Assembly: GCF_012395815.1 (NCBI RefSeq)
Contig: NZ_JAAZQQ010000006.1
Coordinates: 186,001-250,000 of the forward strand
Direction: 5' to 3'
DNA length: 64,000 nt
From: Roseicyclus persicicus
GTDB taxonomy: Bacteria; Pseudomonadota; Alphaproteobacteria; Rhodobacterales; Rhodobacteraceae
Shown one piece after another: positions 56,584 to 64,000 of the stretch. Position numbers and translations under genes: made by a program. Every line of letters begins with the position of its first letter. The stretch's first letter is position 1. Under the pieces are notes generated by a model. The model made no database searches. It was not told the origin of the DNA and was given only the letters and a program-made list of their open reading frames with translations.

Positions 56584-56703
56584 ATCCGCGACGTCGCGCG
56601 CGGCCAGCCCGGGGCGAACGTGCCCTTCCCGTCCGAAGACCTGCTCAAGGCGGGGATCGGGATATACCTCCGGGGGCTGGGGCTCATCCCGCCGGATTCC
56701 TGA
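56584..56703 (+). pseudogene. Degraded duplicate of the TetR gene's 3' end
   Basis: Reading frame 56584-56703 ends in ARGQPGANVPFPSEDLL, then KAGIGIYLRGLGLIPPDS and a stop. The intact regulator ends in ARGRPGANAPFPPEDLL, then EAGIGIYLRGLGLIRPDS and a stop. About 36 codons are recognisable (five differences in the last 35); homology fades upstream and there is no start. The barrel gene and its terminator lie between original and copy. Confidence 0.85.
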
Positions 56704-56820
56704 AAAGGGTTTGCGCCGCCATTGGCGTAGCGGGCGGGCGCGCCGCGTGCGCGGCGCGGTCGGGGGTTTCACCCCGTCGCCATTGTCGCTCGGACCAATG
56801 GCGCGCCAATGGCGACCCCC

Positions 56821-56847
56821 GGAGTATTTTAGAAGCAAAGATGAGGG
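56821..56847 (-). repeat. Recurrent intergenic motif, copy 6 (reverse)
   Basis: On the minus strand CCCTCATCTTTGCTTC then TAAAATACTCC, close to the form at 35108. It ends 1-2 bp from the stop codon of the HerA-like gene. The stretch 56704-56820 before it has GC-rich inverted repeats (CGCGCCGCG/CGCGGCGCG near 56740) and no coding signal. Confidence 0.7.
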
Positions 56848-56848
56848 C

Positions 56849-58408
56849 TTAGCGGCTCCGAAACAGGCCGCCGAGAACACCCCGGACGATGGCGCGGCCC
56901 GACTGGGTGCCGAGCTGGCGGGCGAAGCTTTTCGCGAAAGCCTCGCCGACCGAGTCCGAGCGGGAGGAGGAGGACCGCCGCGTCGTCGGTGCGGGCTGCG
57001 TGCTCCCCGTGCGGCTGCCGCTGTAGCGGCGGGCGGCCTTGAACTCGCGCTCCTCCTCGGCGGCCCTTTCCTCGGCGCGCTCCGCCTCGGCGGCCTCGCG
57101 GGCGGCGTCGGCGGCGCGGGCCTGCAGGATCTCGAAGGCGCTTTCGCGGTCGAGGAGCGTATCGTACTTGCCCGCCAGCGGCGACATGCCGATCAGCGCG
57201 GCGCGGGTCGCCTCCGCGATCGGGCCCAGATGCGACGAGGGCGGCCGGATCAGCGTGCGTTCCGCGACACCCGGCGCGCCCTTGCGCTCCAGCATCGAGG
57301 TCACGGCCTCGCCGGTGCCGACCTCGCGGATCGCGTCCTCGATCACGAAGCGCGGGTTGTCGCGGTAGGTCATCGCGGCCTGCCGCAGGTCCTGCCGGTC
57401 CTTGGCGGTGAAGGCGCGCAGCGCGTGCTGCACCCGGTTGCCGAGCTGGCCGAGGATGTCCTCGGGAACGTCGGCGGGGTTCTGGGTGACGAAGTAGACG
57501 CCGACGCCCTTGGACCGGATCAGGCGGGCGACCTGTTCCACCTTGTCGACCAGCGCCTTGGGGGCGTCGTCGAACAGCAGGTGCGCCTCGTCGAAGAAGA
57601 AGACCAGCTTGGGCTTGTCGGGGTCGCCCACCTCGGGGAGTTCCTCGAAGAGCTCGGACAGGAGCCAGAGGAGGAAGGTCGCGTAGAGCCGCGGCGACTG
57701 CATCAGGCGGTCGGCGGCGAGGATGTTGACGCGGCCCGCGCCGCTGGCGTCGGTCAGGAACAGGTCGGCGAGGTCGAGCGCCGGTTCCCCGAACAGGCGG
57801 TCGCCGCCTTGCCCCTCCAGCACGAGGAGCCGGCGCTGGATCGCGCCGATCGAGGCCGGGGCCACGTTGCCGTAGCGCAAGGAGAGCGCGGCCCGCGCCT
57901 CGCCCACGAAGGTCAGGAGCGCCTGCAGGTCCTTGAGGTCCAGAAGCGCCATCCCCTCCTCGTCGGCGACGCGGAAGGCGATGTTCAGCACGCCCTCCTG
58001 CGCCTCGGTCAGTTCGAGGAGACGGGCGAGCAGGAGCGGCCCCATCTCGGACACGGTGGTGCGGATCGGGTGGCCCTGCGCGCCGTAGAGGTCCCAGAAG
58101 GTGACCGGGAAGGCGCGATAGGCGAAATCGGCAAATCCGATCTTCGCCGCGCGCTCGGTGAACGGGCCGTGCAGCTTGCCCTCGGGGCTGCCCGCCTGCG
58201 CGAGCCCCGCGAGGTCGCCCTTCACGTCGGACAGGAACACCGGCACGCCCCGGGCCGAGAAGCTTTCGGCGAGGATCTGCAGCGTCACCGTCTTGCCGGT
58301 GCCGGTCGCCCCCGCGATCAGCCCGTGCCGGTTGGCGTATTTCAGCAGAAGCTGCTGCGGCACCGCGTAGTCCTCGCCGCCGCCGCCGATGAAGATGCCC
58401 TCGTCCAT
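56849..58408 (-). CDS. HerA-like ATPase, DUF853 (YjgR type)
   Basis: A 519-residue P-loop ATPase of the HerA/FtsK-like superfamily. Walker A GATGTGKT is at 33-40, [12 protein letters not shown] is near 59, Walker B is [12 protein letters not shown] near 270, and the sensor region is [31 protein letters not shown] charged coiled-coil ([20 protein letters not shown]) and a Ser/Arg-rich tail follow. The family is widespread; its role, perhaps DNA translocation or repair, is not established. ATG 58408 fits the family start. Confidence 0.92.
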   Translation of the reverse strand: MDEGIFIGGGGEDYAVPQQLLLKYANRHGLIAGATGTGKTVTLQILAESFSARGVPVFLSDVKGDLAGLAQAGSPEGKLHGPFTERAAKIGFADFAYRAFPVTFWDLYGAQGHPIRTTVSEMGPLLLARLLELTEAQEGVLNIAFRVADEEGMALLDLKDLQALLTFVGEARAALSLRYGNVAPASIGAIQRRLLVLEGQGGDRLFGEPALDLADLFLTDASGAGRVNILAADRLMQSPRLYATFLLWLLSELFEELPEVGDPDKPKLVFFFDEAHLLFDDAPKALVDKVEQVARLIRSKGVGVYFVTQNPADVPEDILGQLGNRVQHALRAFTAKDRQDLRQAAMTYRDNPRFVIEDAIREVGTGEAVTSMLERKGAPGVAERTLIRPPSSHLGPIAEATRAALIGMSPLAGKYDTLLDRESAFEILQARAADAAREAAEAERAEERAAEEEREFKAARRYSGSRTGSTQPAPTTRRSSSSRSDSVGEAFAKSFARQLGTQSGRAIVRGVLGGLFRSR

Positions 58409-58523
58409 GCCTGCCTCCGCACAATTCCCGTCTGGGAACAATACATTGTTAACCTTCCTGCGCCAGAGTGTACCGGCGCCGGCCGCTCCCTTGGCCGGCG
58501 CGGACTTCCTCCCTGTCAACTGG

Positions 58524-58550
58524 CCGCGCCCGACCCGGGCGCGGTTCTTT
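58524..58550 (+). terminator. Terminator-like hairpin with no known gene before it
   Basis: CCGCGCCCG-ACC-CGGGCGCGG (58524-58544) followed by TTCTTT. It is oriented to the right in a region with no plus-strand gene upstream, so it may end a short transcript arising near 58440 or insulate the following element. Confidence 0.55.
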
Positions 58551-58620
58551 CCGCCCCCGGCAAAAAGCCCGGAGCGCCGCGATTTGGGCTGTTGACGGAT
58601 GGGATCGCGTGTCATAGCGT

Positions 58621-58699
58621 CCCCCCAGAAAGTCGGCCAGTCCGACAGGGAGAGAAAAAAAGATGCAAAGGGTCCGGTCTCCGGGCCCTTTCGCTTTTT
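58621..58699 (+). ncRNA. Candidate small RNA
   Basis: A promoter-like pair TTGACG (58592-58597), 17 bp, TAGCGT (58615-58620) is followed by a short stem-loop GTCGG-CCAGT-CCGAC (58632-58646) and a purine-rich linker. A strong terminator comes next: an 11-bp stem (58667-58677 with 58681-58691, loop TCT, one G-U pair), then CGCTTTTT. The predicted transcript is about 70-75 nt. No coding gene uses this terminator. A ribosome-site-like GGGAGAG precedes an ATG at 58663 that would read into the terminator. Confidence 0.5.
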
Positions 58700-58889
58700 G
58701 GCCTGCGGCGGCCCCGCGCAGGCCCGTGCCGGACCCCGGCGCGGCGCACCCTCGCCCGGCCCGGCGCCGACCCCGCCGACCGGCAAGGCGGTGCCGGTGG
58801 CCCGGCGCGGCGCCGATTTTGCCCCTGACAGCGCCGCGCCGACATGGTAGCGAACCGCCGAGACAAGACCGCGAAAGGAGACCCCTCGC

Positions 58890-59543
58890 ATGTCGTTTCA
58901 GATCGTCCTCCGTGCCGGCCTGATCGCCGGGCTGACCGCCCTGCCCGTCGCCGCCCTCGCGCAGACCGCGACCGAGGCGCCGGTGACCGAGGAGGATGGC
59001 CTGCCCGTGGGTCAGACGCCGGTCGGCCAGACCTATGTCGCCGAGACCCACGGCGACTGGGAGATCCGCTGCATCCGCGCCGAGGAAGGCCAGCCCGAAC
59101 CCTGCCAGCTGTACCAGCTGCTGGTCGACCAGAACGGCGGCCCGGTGGCCGAATTCAACGTGTTCGACCTGCCCGACGAGGGTCAGGTGATCGCGGGCGC
59201 CACCATCGTGACGCCGCTCGACACGCTGCTGACGCCGGGCATCCGGGTGCGGGTGGATGACGGCCAGTGGTCGGAGTATCCCTTCGCCTTCTGCCAGCAG
59301 ATCGGCTGCTTTGCCCGGCTCGGCCTGACCGCGGCGAACGTCGACGCGCTGCGCGCGGGCGGCAGCGCCAACGTCGCGCTGGTGCCGCTGCCGGCGCCCG
59401 ACCAGGTGGTGCAGCTGACCGCCTCGCTCAGCGGCTTCACCGCCGGTTTCGCGGCGCTCGAGGCCCGCAACGAGGCCGCCATCGCCCTGTTCGAGCAGCT
59501 GCGCGCGGCGCAGGGCGCGGGCGAAGGCGCCGCCAGCGACTGA
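58890..59543 (+). CDS. Invasion-associated locus B (IalB) family protein
   Basis: A 217-residue exported protein with signal peptide (about 1-24, ending ALAQT). An IalB domain follows: [35 protein letters not shown], then [18 protein letters not shown], with paired cysteines likely forming disulfides. The family is periplasmic and named from Bartonella; its role in free-living bacteria is unknown. A clear terminator follows. Confidence 0.88.
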   Translation: MSFQIVLRAGLIAGLTALPVAALAQTATEAPVTEEDGLPVGQTPVGQTYVAETHGDWEIRCIRAEEGQPEPCQLYQLLVDQNGGPVAEFNVFDLPDEGQVIAGATIVTPLDTLLTPGIRVRVDDGQWSEYPFAFCQQIGCFARLGLTAANVDALRAGGSANVALVPLPAPDQVVQLTASLSGFTAGFAALEARNEAAIALFEQLRAAQGAGEGAASD

Positions 59544-59572
59544 CCGGCCGCACCTCGCCGTCCCGGACAACA

Positions 59573-59605
59573 GGCCCGCACCGTCCCCCGGCGCGGGCCT
59601 TTTCC
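59573..59605 (+). terminator. Rho-independent terminator of the IalB-family gene
   Basis: GGCCCGC (59573-59579) pairs with GCGGGCC (59593-59599), followed by TTTTCCTT, 29 bp after the stop. Confidence 0.7.
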
Positions 59606-59625
59606 TTCCGCGCGGGCCCGGCCCG

Positions 59626-60090
59626 TCACGCCCCGCCGGGGAACCCCGCCGCCGCCATCCGGCGCAGCCGCGCCTGCCGGTGCCGGTAGAACACCCGCGC
59701 GAAGCCCGCCACCAGCGGCGTCAGCCACCCCGCCTCGATGCGGATGGCGTCGGTGTAGCGGCTGCCGTCGCCCTCGGGCAGCACGGTGATGCGGTGGTCC
59801 CAGACCCGCGCCAGCCCGCCATGCCCCGCGTCGTGGAGCGCGAAGCCGCCCGGCGGGGGCGCGGGGAAACTGACCGAGATGACCTGCCGGCCCAGCGGCA
59901 GCACGCCGAACAGCCGCATCGTGACCAGATGGTCGCCGGCGGCCCAGACCTCGGGAAAGCGCGGCGGATCGACCGGCCGGATCTCCAGCAGCGGGCGCGA
60001 CACCTGCACCAGCGTCGCGGGGCGGCGCAGCGCGGCCGCCACCGCGGCGGGCGGCGCGGCGAGGTGCGTGGCGAGGCGGAGGTCGGCCAT
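59626..60090 (-). CDS. SRPBCC-fold protein
   Basis: A 154-residue protein of the START/SRPBCC (polyketide cyclase-like) fold: MADLRLATHLAAPPAAVAAAL start, central WAAGDHLVTMRLFGVLPLGRQVISV, and C-terminal ARVFYRHRQARLRRM helix. Such domains bind hydrophobic ligands. It follows the ketoacyl synthase gene by 80 bp in the same direction, so a lipid-related ligand is possible; no specific function is recognised. Confidence 0.7.
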   Translation of the reverse strand: MADLRLATHLAAPPAAVAAALRRPATLVQVSRPLLEIRPVDPPRFPEVWAAGDHLVTMRLFGVLPLGRQVISVSFPAPPPGGFALHDAGHGGLARVWDHRITVLPEGDGSRYTDAIRIEAGWLTPLVAGFARVFYRHRQARLRRMAAAGFPGGA

Positions 60091-60170
60091 GGCGTCCCCG
60101 AACCGATGCTGGACGGAGGCCGCCAGCCTAGCGCGGCGCGGCCGGGCCCGTCCAGCGGCGGCGCGGGCCG

Positions 60171-61382
60171 TCAGGGGGCGCGGCGGAGCGCGATCACGGC
60201 GTTGAAGCCGCCGAAGGCGAAGGCGTTGGACAGGCAGGCCTCGACCCTCGCCTCGCGGGCCACGTTCGGCACCACGTCCAGCGCGCATTCGGGGTCGGGT
60301 TCCTCGTAGCCGATCGTCGGCGCGATGATCCCGTCGCGCAGCGCCATGATGCAGGCGAGCAGTTCCACCGCTCCGGTGCCGCCGATCAGGTGGCCGTGCA
60401 TCGACTTGGTGGACGAGATCATCAGGTCGTCGGCGTGGTGGCCGAAGGCATCGGCCACGGCCGCGCATTCCACCTTGTCGTTGGCCGCCGTCCCGGTGCC
60501 GTGGGCGTTGATGTAGCACACGTCCGAGGGGTTCAGCCGGGCGTCCTTGAGCGCGCCCGAGATGGTGCGCGCGGCGCCCTGTTTCGACGGCATCACGATG
60601 TCGGCCGCGTCCGAGGTCATGGCGAAGCCCACCACCTCGGCAAGGATGTCGGCCCCGCGTTTCTTCGCGTGCTCGTATTCCTCGAAGATGAACACCGCCG
60701 CGCCCTCGCCCTGCACCATCCCGTTGCGGTTGGCGCTGAAGGGGCGGCAGGCGTCCTTGGACATGACGCGCAGCCCCTCCCAGGCCTTGACGCCGCCGAA
60801 GGACAGCATCGCCTCGGAGCCGCCCGTGACCATCACGTCGGCCGCGCCGCCGCGGATCAGCTGGAAGGCGAGGCCCATGGCGTGGTTCGAGGACGCGCAG
60901 GCGGTGGCGACGGAGAAGGACGGCCCTTTGAGGTTCCACTCCATCGACACGTGGCTGGCCGCCGCGTTGTTCATCAGCTTCGGCACGACGAAGGGATGGA
61001 CGCGGTTCTTCCCCTCCTCGTAGACGGTGCGGTAATTCTCGTCCCAGGTGTTCACGCCGCCGCCCGCGGTGCCCAGCACCACGCCCGAGCGCACCGACAG
61101 CTCGCCCGCGAAGGTCAGGCCCGAGGCGTCCAGCGCCTGGTGCGCGGCGATCAGCGTGAACTGGGTGAAGCGGTCGTAGAGCGCGATCTGCTGGCGGTTG
61201 AACAGCGCCTCGGGGTCGTAGTTCTTGACCTGCCCGCCTATCCTGACGCTCAGCCGGTCGAGGTCGCGCAGCTCCAGCTCGGCGATGCCGCAGCGGCCCT
61301 CGCGCATCGCCTCGAGCGTCTGCGGCACGTCATGCCCCAGCGCGTTGATCGTGCCCTGCCCGGTGATGACGACGCGGCGCAT
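60171..61382 (-). CDS. Beta-ketoacyl-ACP synthase II-like
   Basis: A 403-residue condensing enzyme of the FabF/NodE type. The triad is Cys162 in ATACASSNHAMG, His294 in NAHGTGTAAND and His331 in MHGHLIGGTGA. It elongates acyl chains on ACP by malonyl-ACP condensation. It lies 6 bp after a dedicated acyl carrier protein gene, which suggests a specialised chain rather than general fatty acid synthesis; the housekeeping fabF is expected elsewhere. Confidence 0.92.
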   Translation of the reverse strand: MRRVVITGQGTINALGHDVPQTLEAMREGRCGIAELELRDLDRLSVRIGGQVKNYDPEALFNRQQIALYDRFTQFTLIAAHQALDASGLTFAGELSVRSGVVLGTAGGGVNTWDENYRTVYEEGKNRVHPFVVPKLMNNAAASHVSMEWNLKGPSFSVATACASSNHAMGLAFQLIRGGAADVMVTGGSEAMLSFGGVKAWEGLRVMSKDACRPFSANRNGMVQGEGAAVFIFEEYEHAKKRGADILAEVVGFAMTSDAADIVMPSKQGAARTISGALKDARLNPSDVCYINAHGTGTAANDKVECAAVADAFGHHADDLMISSTKSMHGHLIGGTGAVELLACIMALRDGIIAPTIGYEEPDPECALDVVPNVAREARVEACLSNAFAFGGFNAVIALRRAP

Positions 61383-61388
61383 GGGGGC

Positions 61389-61658
61389 TCAGGCGCCCTT
61401 CTGCTCGGCCACCAGCGCCTCGACCGCCGCGATGATGGCGGCGACCGACGAGATGTCGAACTCGCTCGCCTCGGGCTCGTTGGCGTTGAAGGGGACCTGG
61501 ATGTCGAAGGCTTCCTCGATGGCGAAGATCGACTCGACGAGGCCGAGGCTGTCGATGCCGAGATCCTCCAGCGTGGCCTCGGGCGCCACGTCGCCGGGCT
61601 CCAGCACCGCCTGCTCGGCGATGATCGCGATCACCTTGTCCCTGACACTGTCGGCCAT
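61389..61658 (-). CDS. Acyl carrier protein
   Basis: An 89-residue acidic carrier protein with the phosphopantetheine serine Ser37 in LGIDSLGLVESIFAIEE. It is longer than housekeeping AcpP and its C-terminal half (ANEPEASEFDISSVAAII) differs, as in secondary ACPs such as AcpXL. It sits between lpxD and a ketoacyl synthase, pointing to supply of a special acyl chain, possibly for lipid A. Confidence 0.9.
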   Translation of the reverse strand: MADSVRDKVIAIIAEQAVLEPGDVAPEATLEDLGIDSLGLVESIFAIEEAFDIQVPFNANEPEASEFDISSVAAIIAAVEALVAEQKGA

Positions 61659-61716
61659 GGCCTCAACCCCGCTCTCGTTTGCCGGTCACTTACGGTGTGT
61701 TGACCCCGCGGGTCAC

Positions 61717-62814
61717 TTACGGCGTCTCATCCGACTTGAAAACGGCTTTCTGCAGCTCCGCGACAGCCTGCGCCAGCCGCGGGAGGCGGCGGAGGCCCTT
61801 GTACATCTCGACCTGCGTTTCCATGCGCACGGCGGGGTAGCCCAGCAGCGCCCGGCCGGGCGGGACGGTCGACAGGATGATGGTCGAGGCCCCCGTCACC
61901 ACGTCCGATCCGATCTCGAGATTGTCCGCCACGCCGGTCTGCCCGCCCAGCACCACGCGGTCGCCGACCTTGACCGACCCGGCGATGCCGACCTGCCCGC
62001 ACAGCAGGCAGTCGCGCCCGATCCGGCAGTTGTGGCCGACATGGACCATGTTGTCGAGCTTGCTGCCGTCGCCGATCACGGTGTCGGCCACGGTGCCCCG
62101 GTCGACGGTGGCGTTCGCCCCGATCTCCACGTCGTGGCCGATGCGGACGGAGCCGAGCGAATGGATGCGGGTCCAGCTTTGCGGGGTCACGGCGGCGTCG
62201 GCGCGGCCGAGGCTGGCGCGGGTGCGTTCCACCTGGCTGGTCTCGGGGGTGACGAAGCTGAAGCCGTCGGCGCCGATCACGCAATTGGGGTGCAGGATAG
62301 CCCGGTCGCCGATCACCACCCGCGCACCGATGCGGGCGCCCTGCAGGATCAGCGCGTCGTCGCCCAGATGGGCGCCCTCGGCGATGGAGACATGGCTCGC
62401 GATCCGCGCCCGCGCGCCGATGCGCGCGCCGGGGCCGATCACCACGAAGGGGCCGATGGCCGCCCCGATGCCGACCTGCGCCGCAGGGTCGATCACCGCG
62501 GTCGGGTGGATGCCCGGCGCGATCTGCGGCCCCGGGTCCAGCGCGCGCGTCACGCCCGCCATGGCCAGCCGCGGGCGGGCGACGACCAGCGCGGCCCGCA
62601 GCCCCAGCGCCTGCCAGTCCATGCCGGCGCCAAGCACGGCGGCGCGGGCCTGCCCCTCGGCCAGCTGGTCGGCGTATTTCGGGCTCATCGCCATGGCGAG
62701 GTCGGCGGGGCCGGCGTGGCGCGGCTCGGCCACGCCCGTCACAACGAGGTCTGCGTCGCCCAGGGGCTCCACCCCGAGCGCCGCCGCGATGTCCCTGATG
62801 CTGTGGCCCGGCAT
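61717..62814 (-). CDS. lpxD: UDP-3-O-acylglucosamine N-acyltransferase
   Basis: A 365-residue lipid A biosynthesis enzyme that adds a 3-hydroxyacyl chain from ACP to UDP-3-O-acylglucosamine. The N-terminal uridine-binding domain is about 1-100. It is followed by a left-handed beta-helix of hexapeptide repeats (from about 100), with catalytic His261 in MVHVGHNCRIG. It is not next to lpxA/fabZ as is usual; instead it precedes a dedicated ACP and ketoacyl synthase, 58 bp apart. Confidence 0.93.
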   Translation of the reverse strand: MPGHSIRDIAAALGVEPLGDADLVVTGVAEPRHAGPADLAMAMSPKYADQLAEGQARAAVLGAGMDWQALGLRAALVVARPRLAMAGVTRALDPGPQIAPGIHPTAVIDPAAQVGIGAAIGPFVVIGPGARIGARARIASHVSIAEGAHLGDDALILQGARIGARVVIGDRAILHPNCVIGADGFSFVTPETSQVERTRASLGRADAAVTPQSWTRIHSLGSVRIGHDVEIGANATVDRGTVADTVIGDGSKLDNMVHVGHNCRIGRDCLLCGQVGIAGSVKVGDRVVLGGQTGVADNLEIGSDVVTGASTIILSTVPPGRALLGYPAVRMETQVEMYKGLRRLPRLAQAVAELQKAVFKSDETP

Positions 62815-62852
62815 GGCCGCCCCCCTTGAGATGCCTCTCGCGGGGGACAGCC

Positions 62853-64000
62853 TTAGCTGGATGCCTCGGGCATGACCACCCCGGCCTGCTGGATCGCGCG
62901 GCTGAGGATGGCGTTGCGCCCGTAGATGTCGGCCCGCGTCTGCAGGCGCCCGTCCGATTCCACCCAGGCCGTCCAGTAGACGAGGTGCACCGGGATGTAG
63001 GTCTCGAGGTCCACCTGCGTCTCGTTGCCCGTGGCCAGGATGCCCTGGAACAGCCCGACCGGGTCGTCGGTCTGGCGGGCGAGCAGGTGATAGGCGAACT
63101 CGTGCGGGTCGGCGAGGCGGATGCAGCCCGAGGAATAGGCCCGCACCTCGCGGTCCATCAGGTGCTGCTCGGGCGTGTCGTGCAGGTAGATGGCGTGGCG
63201 GTTGGGGAACATGAACTTGACCGTCCCCAGCGCGTTGCGCGGCCCCGGGGGCTGGCGCAGGTCGAAGGGGAAGTTCGACACGGTGTAGCGGCTCATGTCG
63301 ACGCTGGCGGGGTTCACCGGCCGGCCGTTCGCCATTAGCTGCAGGTAGGTGCCGCCGCCCGCCAGGATGTTGGGGATGTAGCTGCGCATCGCGATCGAGC
63401 GCGGCACCCACCAGGACGGGTTGATGACCATGTGCTCCATCTCGTCCGAGAACTCGGGCGTCTGGCGGTCGCGGGCGCCGATCACCGAGCGGGTCTCGAA
63501 AGTGACCTCGCCGTCGTCGATCACGCGGGTGCGGAAATCGGTCAGGTTGACGAAGATCAGCCGGTCATGGACCTGCCCGTCGTTCAGCCAGCGGTGCCGC
63601 TCCATCGCCAGCACCACCTCGTTCCAGTGGTCCTCGACCGAGCGGTTCACCGCCGCGATGGTGTCGGCGCCGGCGATCCCGTCGGCCGAGATGCCGTTGC
63701 TGGCCTGGAAGGCGACCACGGCCGCCTGCAGCCGGCTGTCGTATTCCGCCGTGGCCGACCGCTCCAGGTAGCCCATCCGCATCAGCCGGTTGCGCAGCTG
63801 CACGACCGCGGGGCCGGTGTCGCCGGGGCGCAGGCTGCCGGCCTGCACGGTCGGGCCGTAGCCGCCGTTGGCCGCCAGCTCCTCCAGCTCGAACTTCATC
63901 CGCATCAGGCGGACGTAGCCCGGGCTCTGCGGCGGCAGGTCGGCCATGAAGCGGTGCGGGTTGCTGTCCAGGAACTCCGTCATCAGCGCGTAGGGGTCGC
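62853..64000 (-). CDS. L,D-transpeptidase, YcbB/LdtD type (N-terminus outside window)
   Basis: The last 382 residues of a larger protein; the frame is open through the right edge. A peptidoglycan-binding domain (about RPGDTGPAVVQLRNRLMRMG to GADTIAAVN) precedes a YkuD catalytic domain with YLHDTPE, then YSSGCIRLADP, holding the catalytic His and Cys. These enzymes form 3-3 cross-links in peptidoglycan in the periplasm. It is 38 bp upstream of lpxD in the same direction. Confidence 0.93.
   Translation of the reverse strand, partial: DPYALMTEFLDSNPHRFMADLPPQSPGYVRLMRMKFELEELAANGGYGPTVQAGSLRPGDTGPAVVQLRNRLMRMGYLERSATAEYDSRLQAAVVAFQASNGISADGIAGADTIAAVNRSVEDHWNEVVLAMERHRWLNDGQVHDRLIFVNLTDFRTRVIDDGEVTFETRSVIGARDRQTPEFSDEMEHMVINPSWWVPRSIAMRSYIPNILAGGGTYLQLMANGRPVNPASVDMSRYTVSNFPFDLRQPPGPRNALGTVKFMFPNRHAIYLHDTPEQHLMDREVRAYSSGCIRLADPHEFAYHLLARQTDDPVGLFQGILATGNETQVDLETYIPVHLVYWTAWVESDGRLQTRADIYGRNAILSRAIQQAGVVMPEASS

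Noticed and set aside
55676-56848. An insertion sequence carrying the barrel gene
   Set aside because: No transposase, terminal inverted repeats or target-site duplication. Only the duplicated TetR tail is seen.
58663-58923. 86-codon plus-strand frame with a good ribosome site
   Set aside because: It reads straight through a strong terminator and into the IalB gene with a Pro/Arg-rich translation. The GGGAGAG-ATG is kept only as part of the small-RNA candidate.

Overview
The window is a gene-dense, very GC-rich piece of chromosome. It looks like a member of the Rhodobacterales (Paracoccaceae/Roseobacteraceae, Alphaproteobacteria). This is inferred from the gene content: the aglEFGAK/aglR sugar locus, a membrane protein of the type labelled 'component of SufBCD complex', a metal-poor type HemB, a MetA carrying the acetyl-CoA-type glutamate, and an intergenic motif (TTCATCTTTCCCCAAATAC) that recurs six times. 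Almost every base is coding. I see no rRNA, tRNA, prophage, insertion sequence or CRISPR array. Most genes sit in short operons with 4-bp ATGA, GTGA or TTGA stop/start overlaps.

Layout. 1-2.1 kb: a citrate-synthase-like lyase (cut by the window edge) coupled to a CaiB-type CoA transferase, and a divergent thioesterase. 2.2-5.9 kb: zwf-pgl-pgi. 6-9.3 kb: ureohydrolase, HNH protein, esterase plus alkylbase glycosylase. 9.4-15.2 kb: MFS transporter, then the overlapping cysS-cimA-methyltransferase-phytoene-synthase-like operon. 15.4-18.6 kb: small MmcQ-like gene, aminotransferase, two paralogous outer-membrane barrels. 18.7-21.2 kb: edd-eda. 22.2-32.4 kb: the divergent sugar locus aglEFGAK / aglR-bgl-glk. 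32.4-38.2 kb: M32 carboxypeptidase, ctaA, trmJ, ThiE-like protein, patatin. 38.3-42.4 kb: XRE-cupin regulator, acyl-CoA ligase, DsbA-like protein, drug efflux. 42.5-48.6 kb: mfd, hemB, SYLF lipoprotein. 48.7-55.7 kb: penicillin-acylase family enzyme, an unidentified P-loop protein, metA, hydrolase, ppk2, TetR. 55.9-59.5 kb: third barrel, HerA-like ATPase, a candidate small RNA, IalB-like protein. 59.6-64 kb: lpxD-ACP-KAS group and an L,D-transpeptidase (cut by the right edge).

How the genes work together. The sugar genes form one route. AglEFGK imports alpha-glucosides; AglA and the GH1 enzyme release glucose; Glk phosphorylates it; Zwf, Pgl, Edd and Eda take it through the Entner-Doudoroff pathway. 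Two kinds of LacI-family operator mark this: CCAAAGCGCTTTGG at the agl locus and TGTTAGCGCTAACA in front of both zwf and edd, 15 kb apart.

The most unusual structure is a pair of intergenic arrays (42422-42511 and 51139-51253). They are made end to end of perfect 20-26 bp palindromes. All nine are centred on TTGCAA and all but one neighbouring pair are exactly 22 bp apart centre to centre, yet the arm sequences differ from unit to unit. I do not recognise them as a named repeat family.
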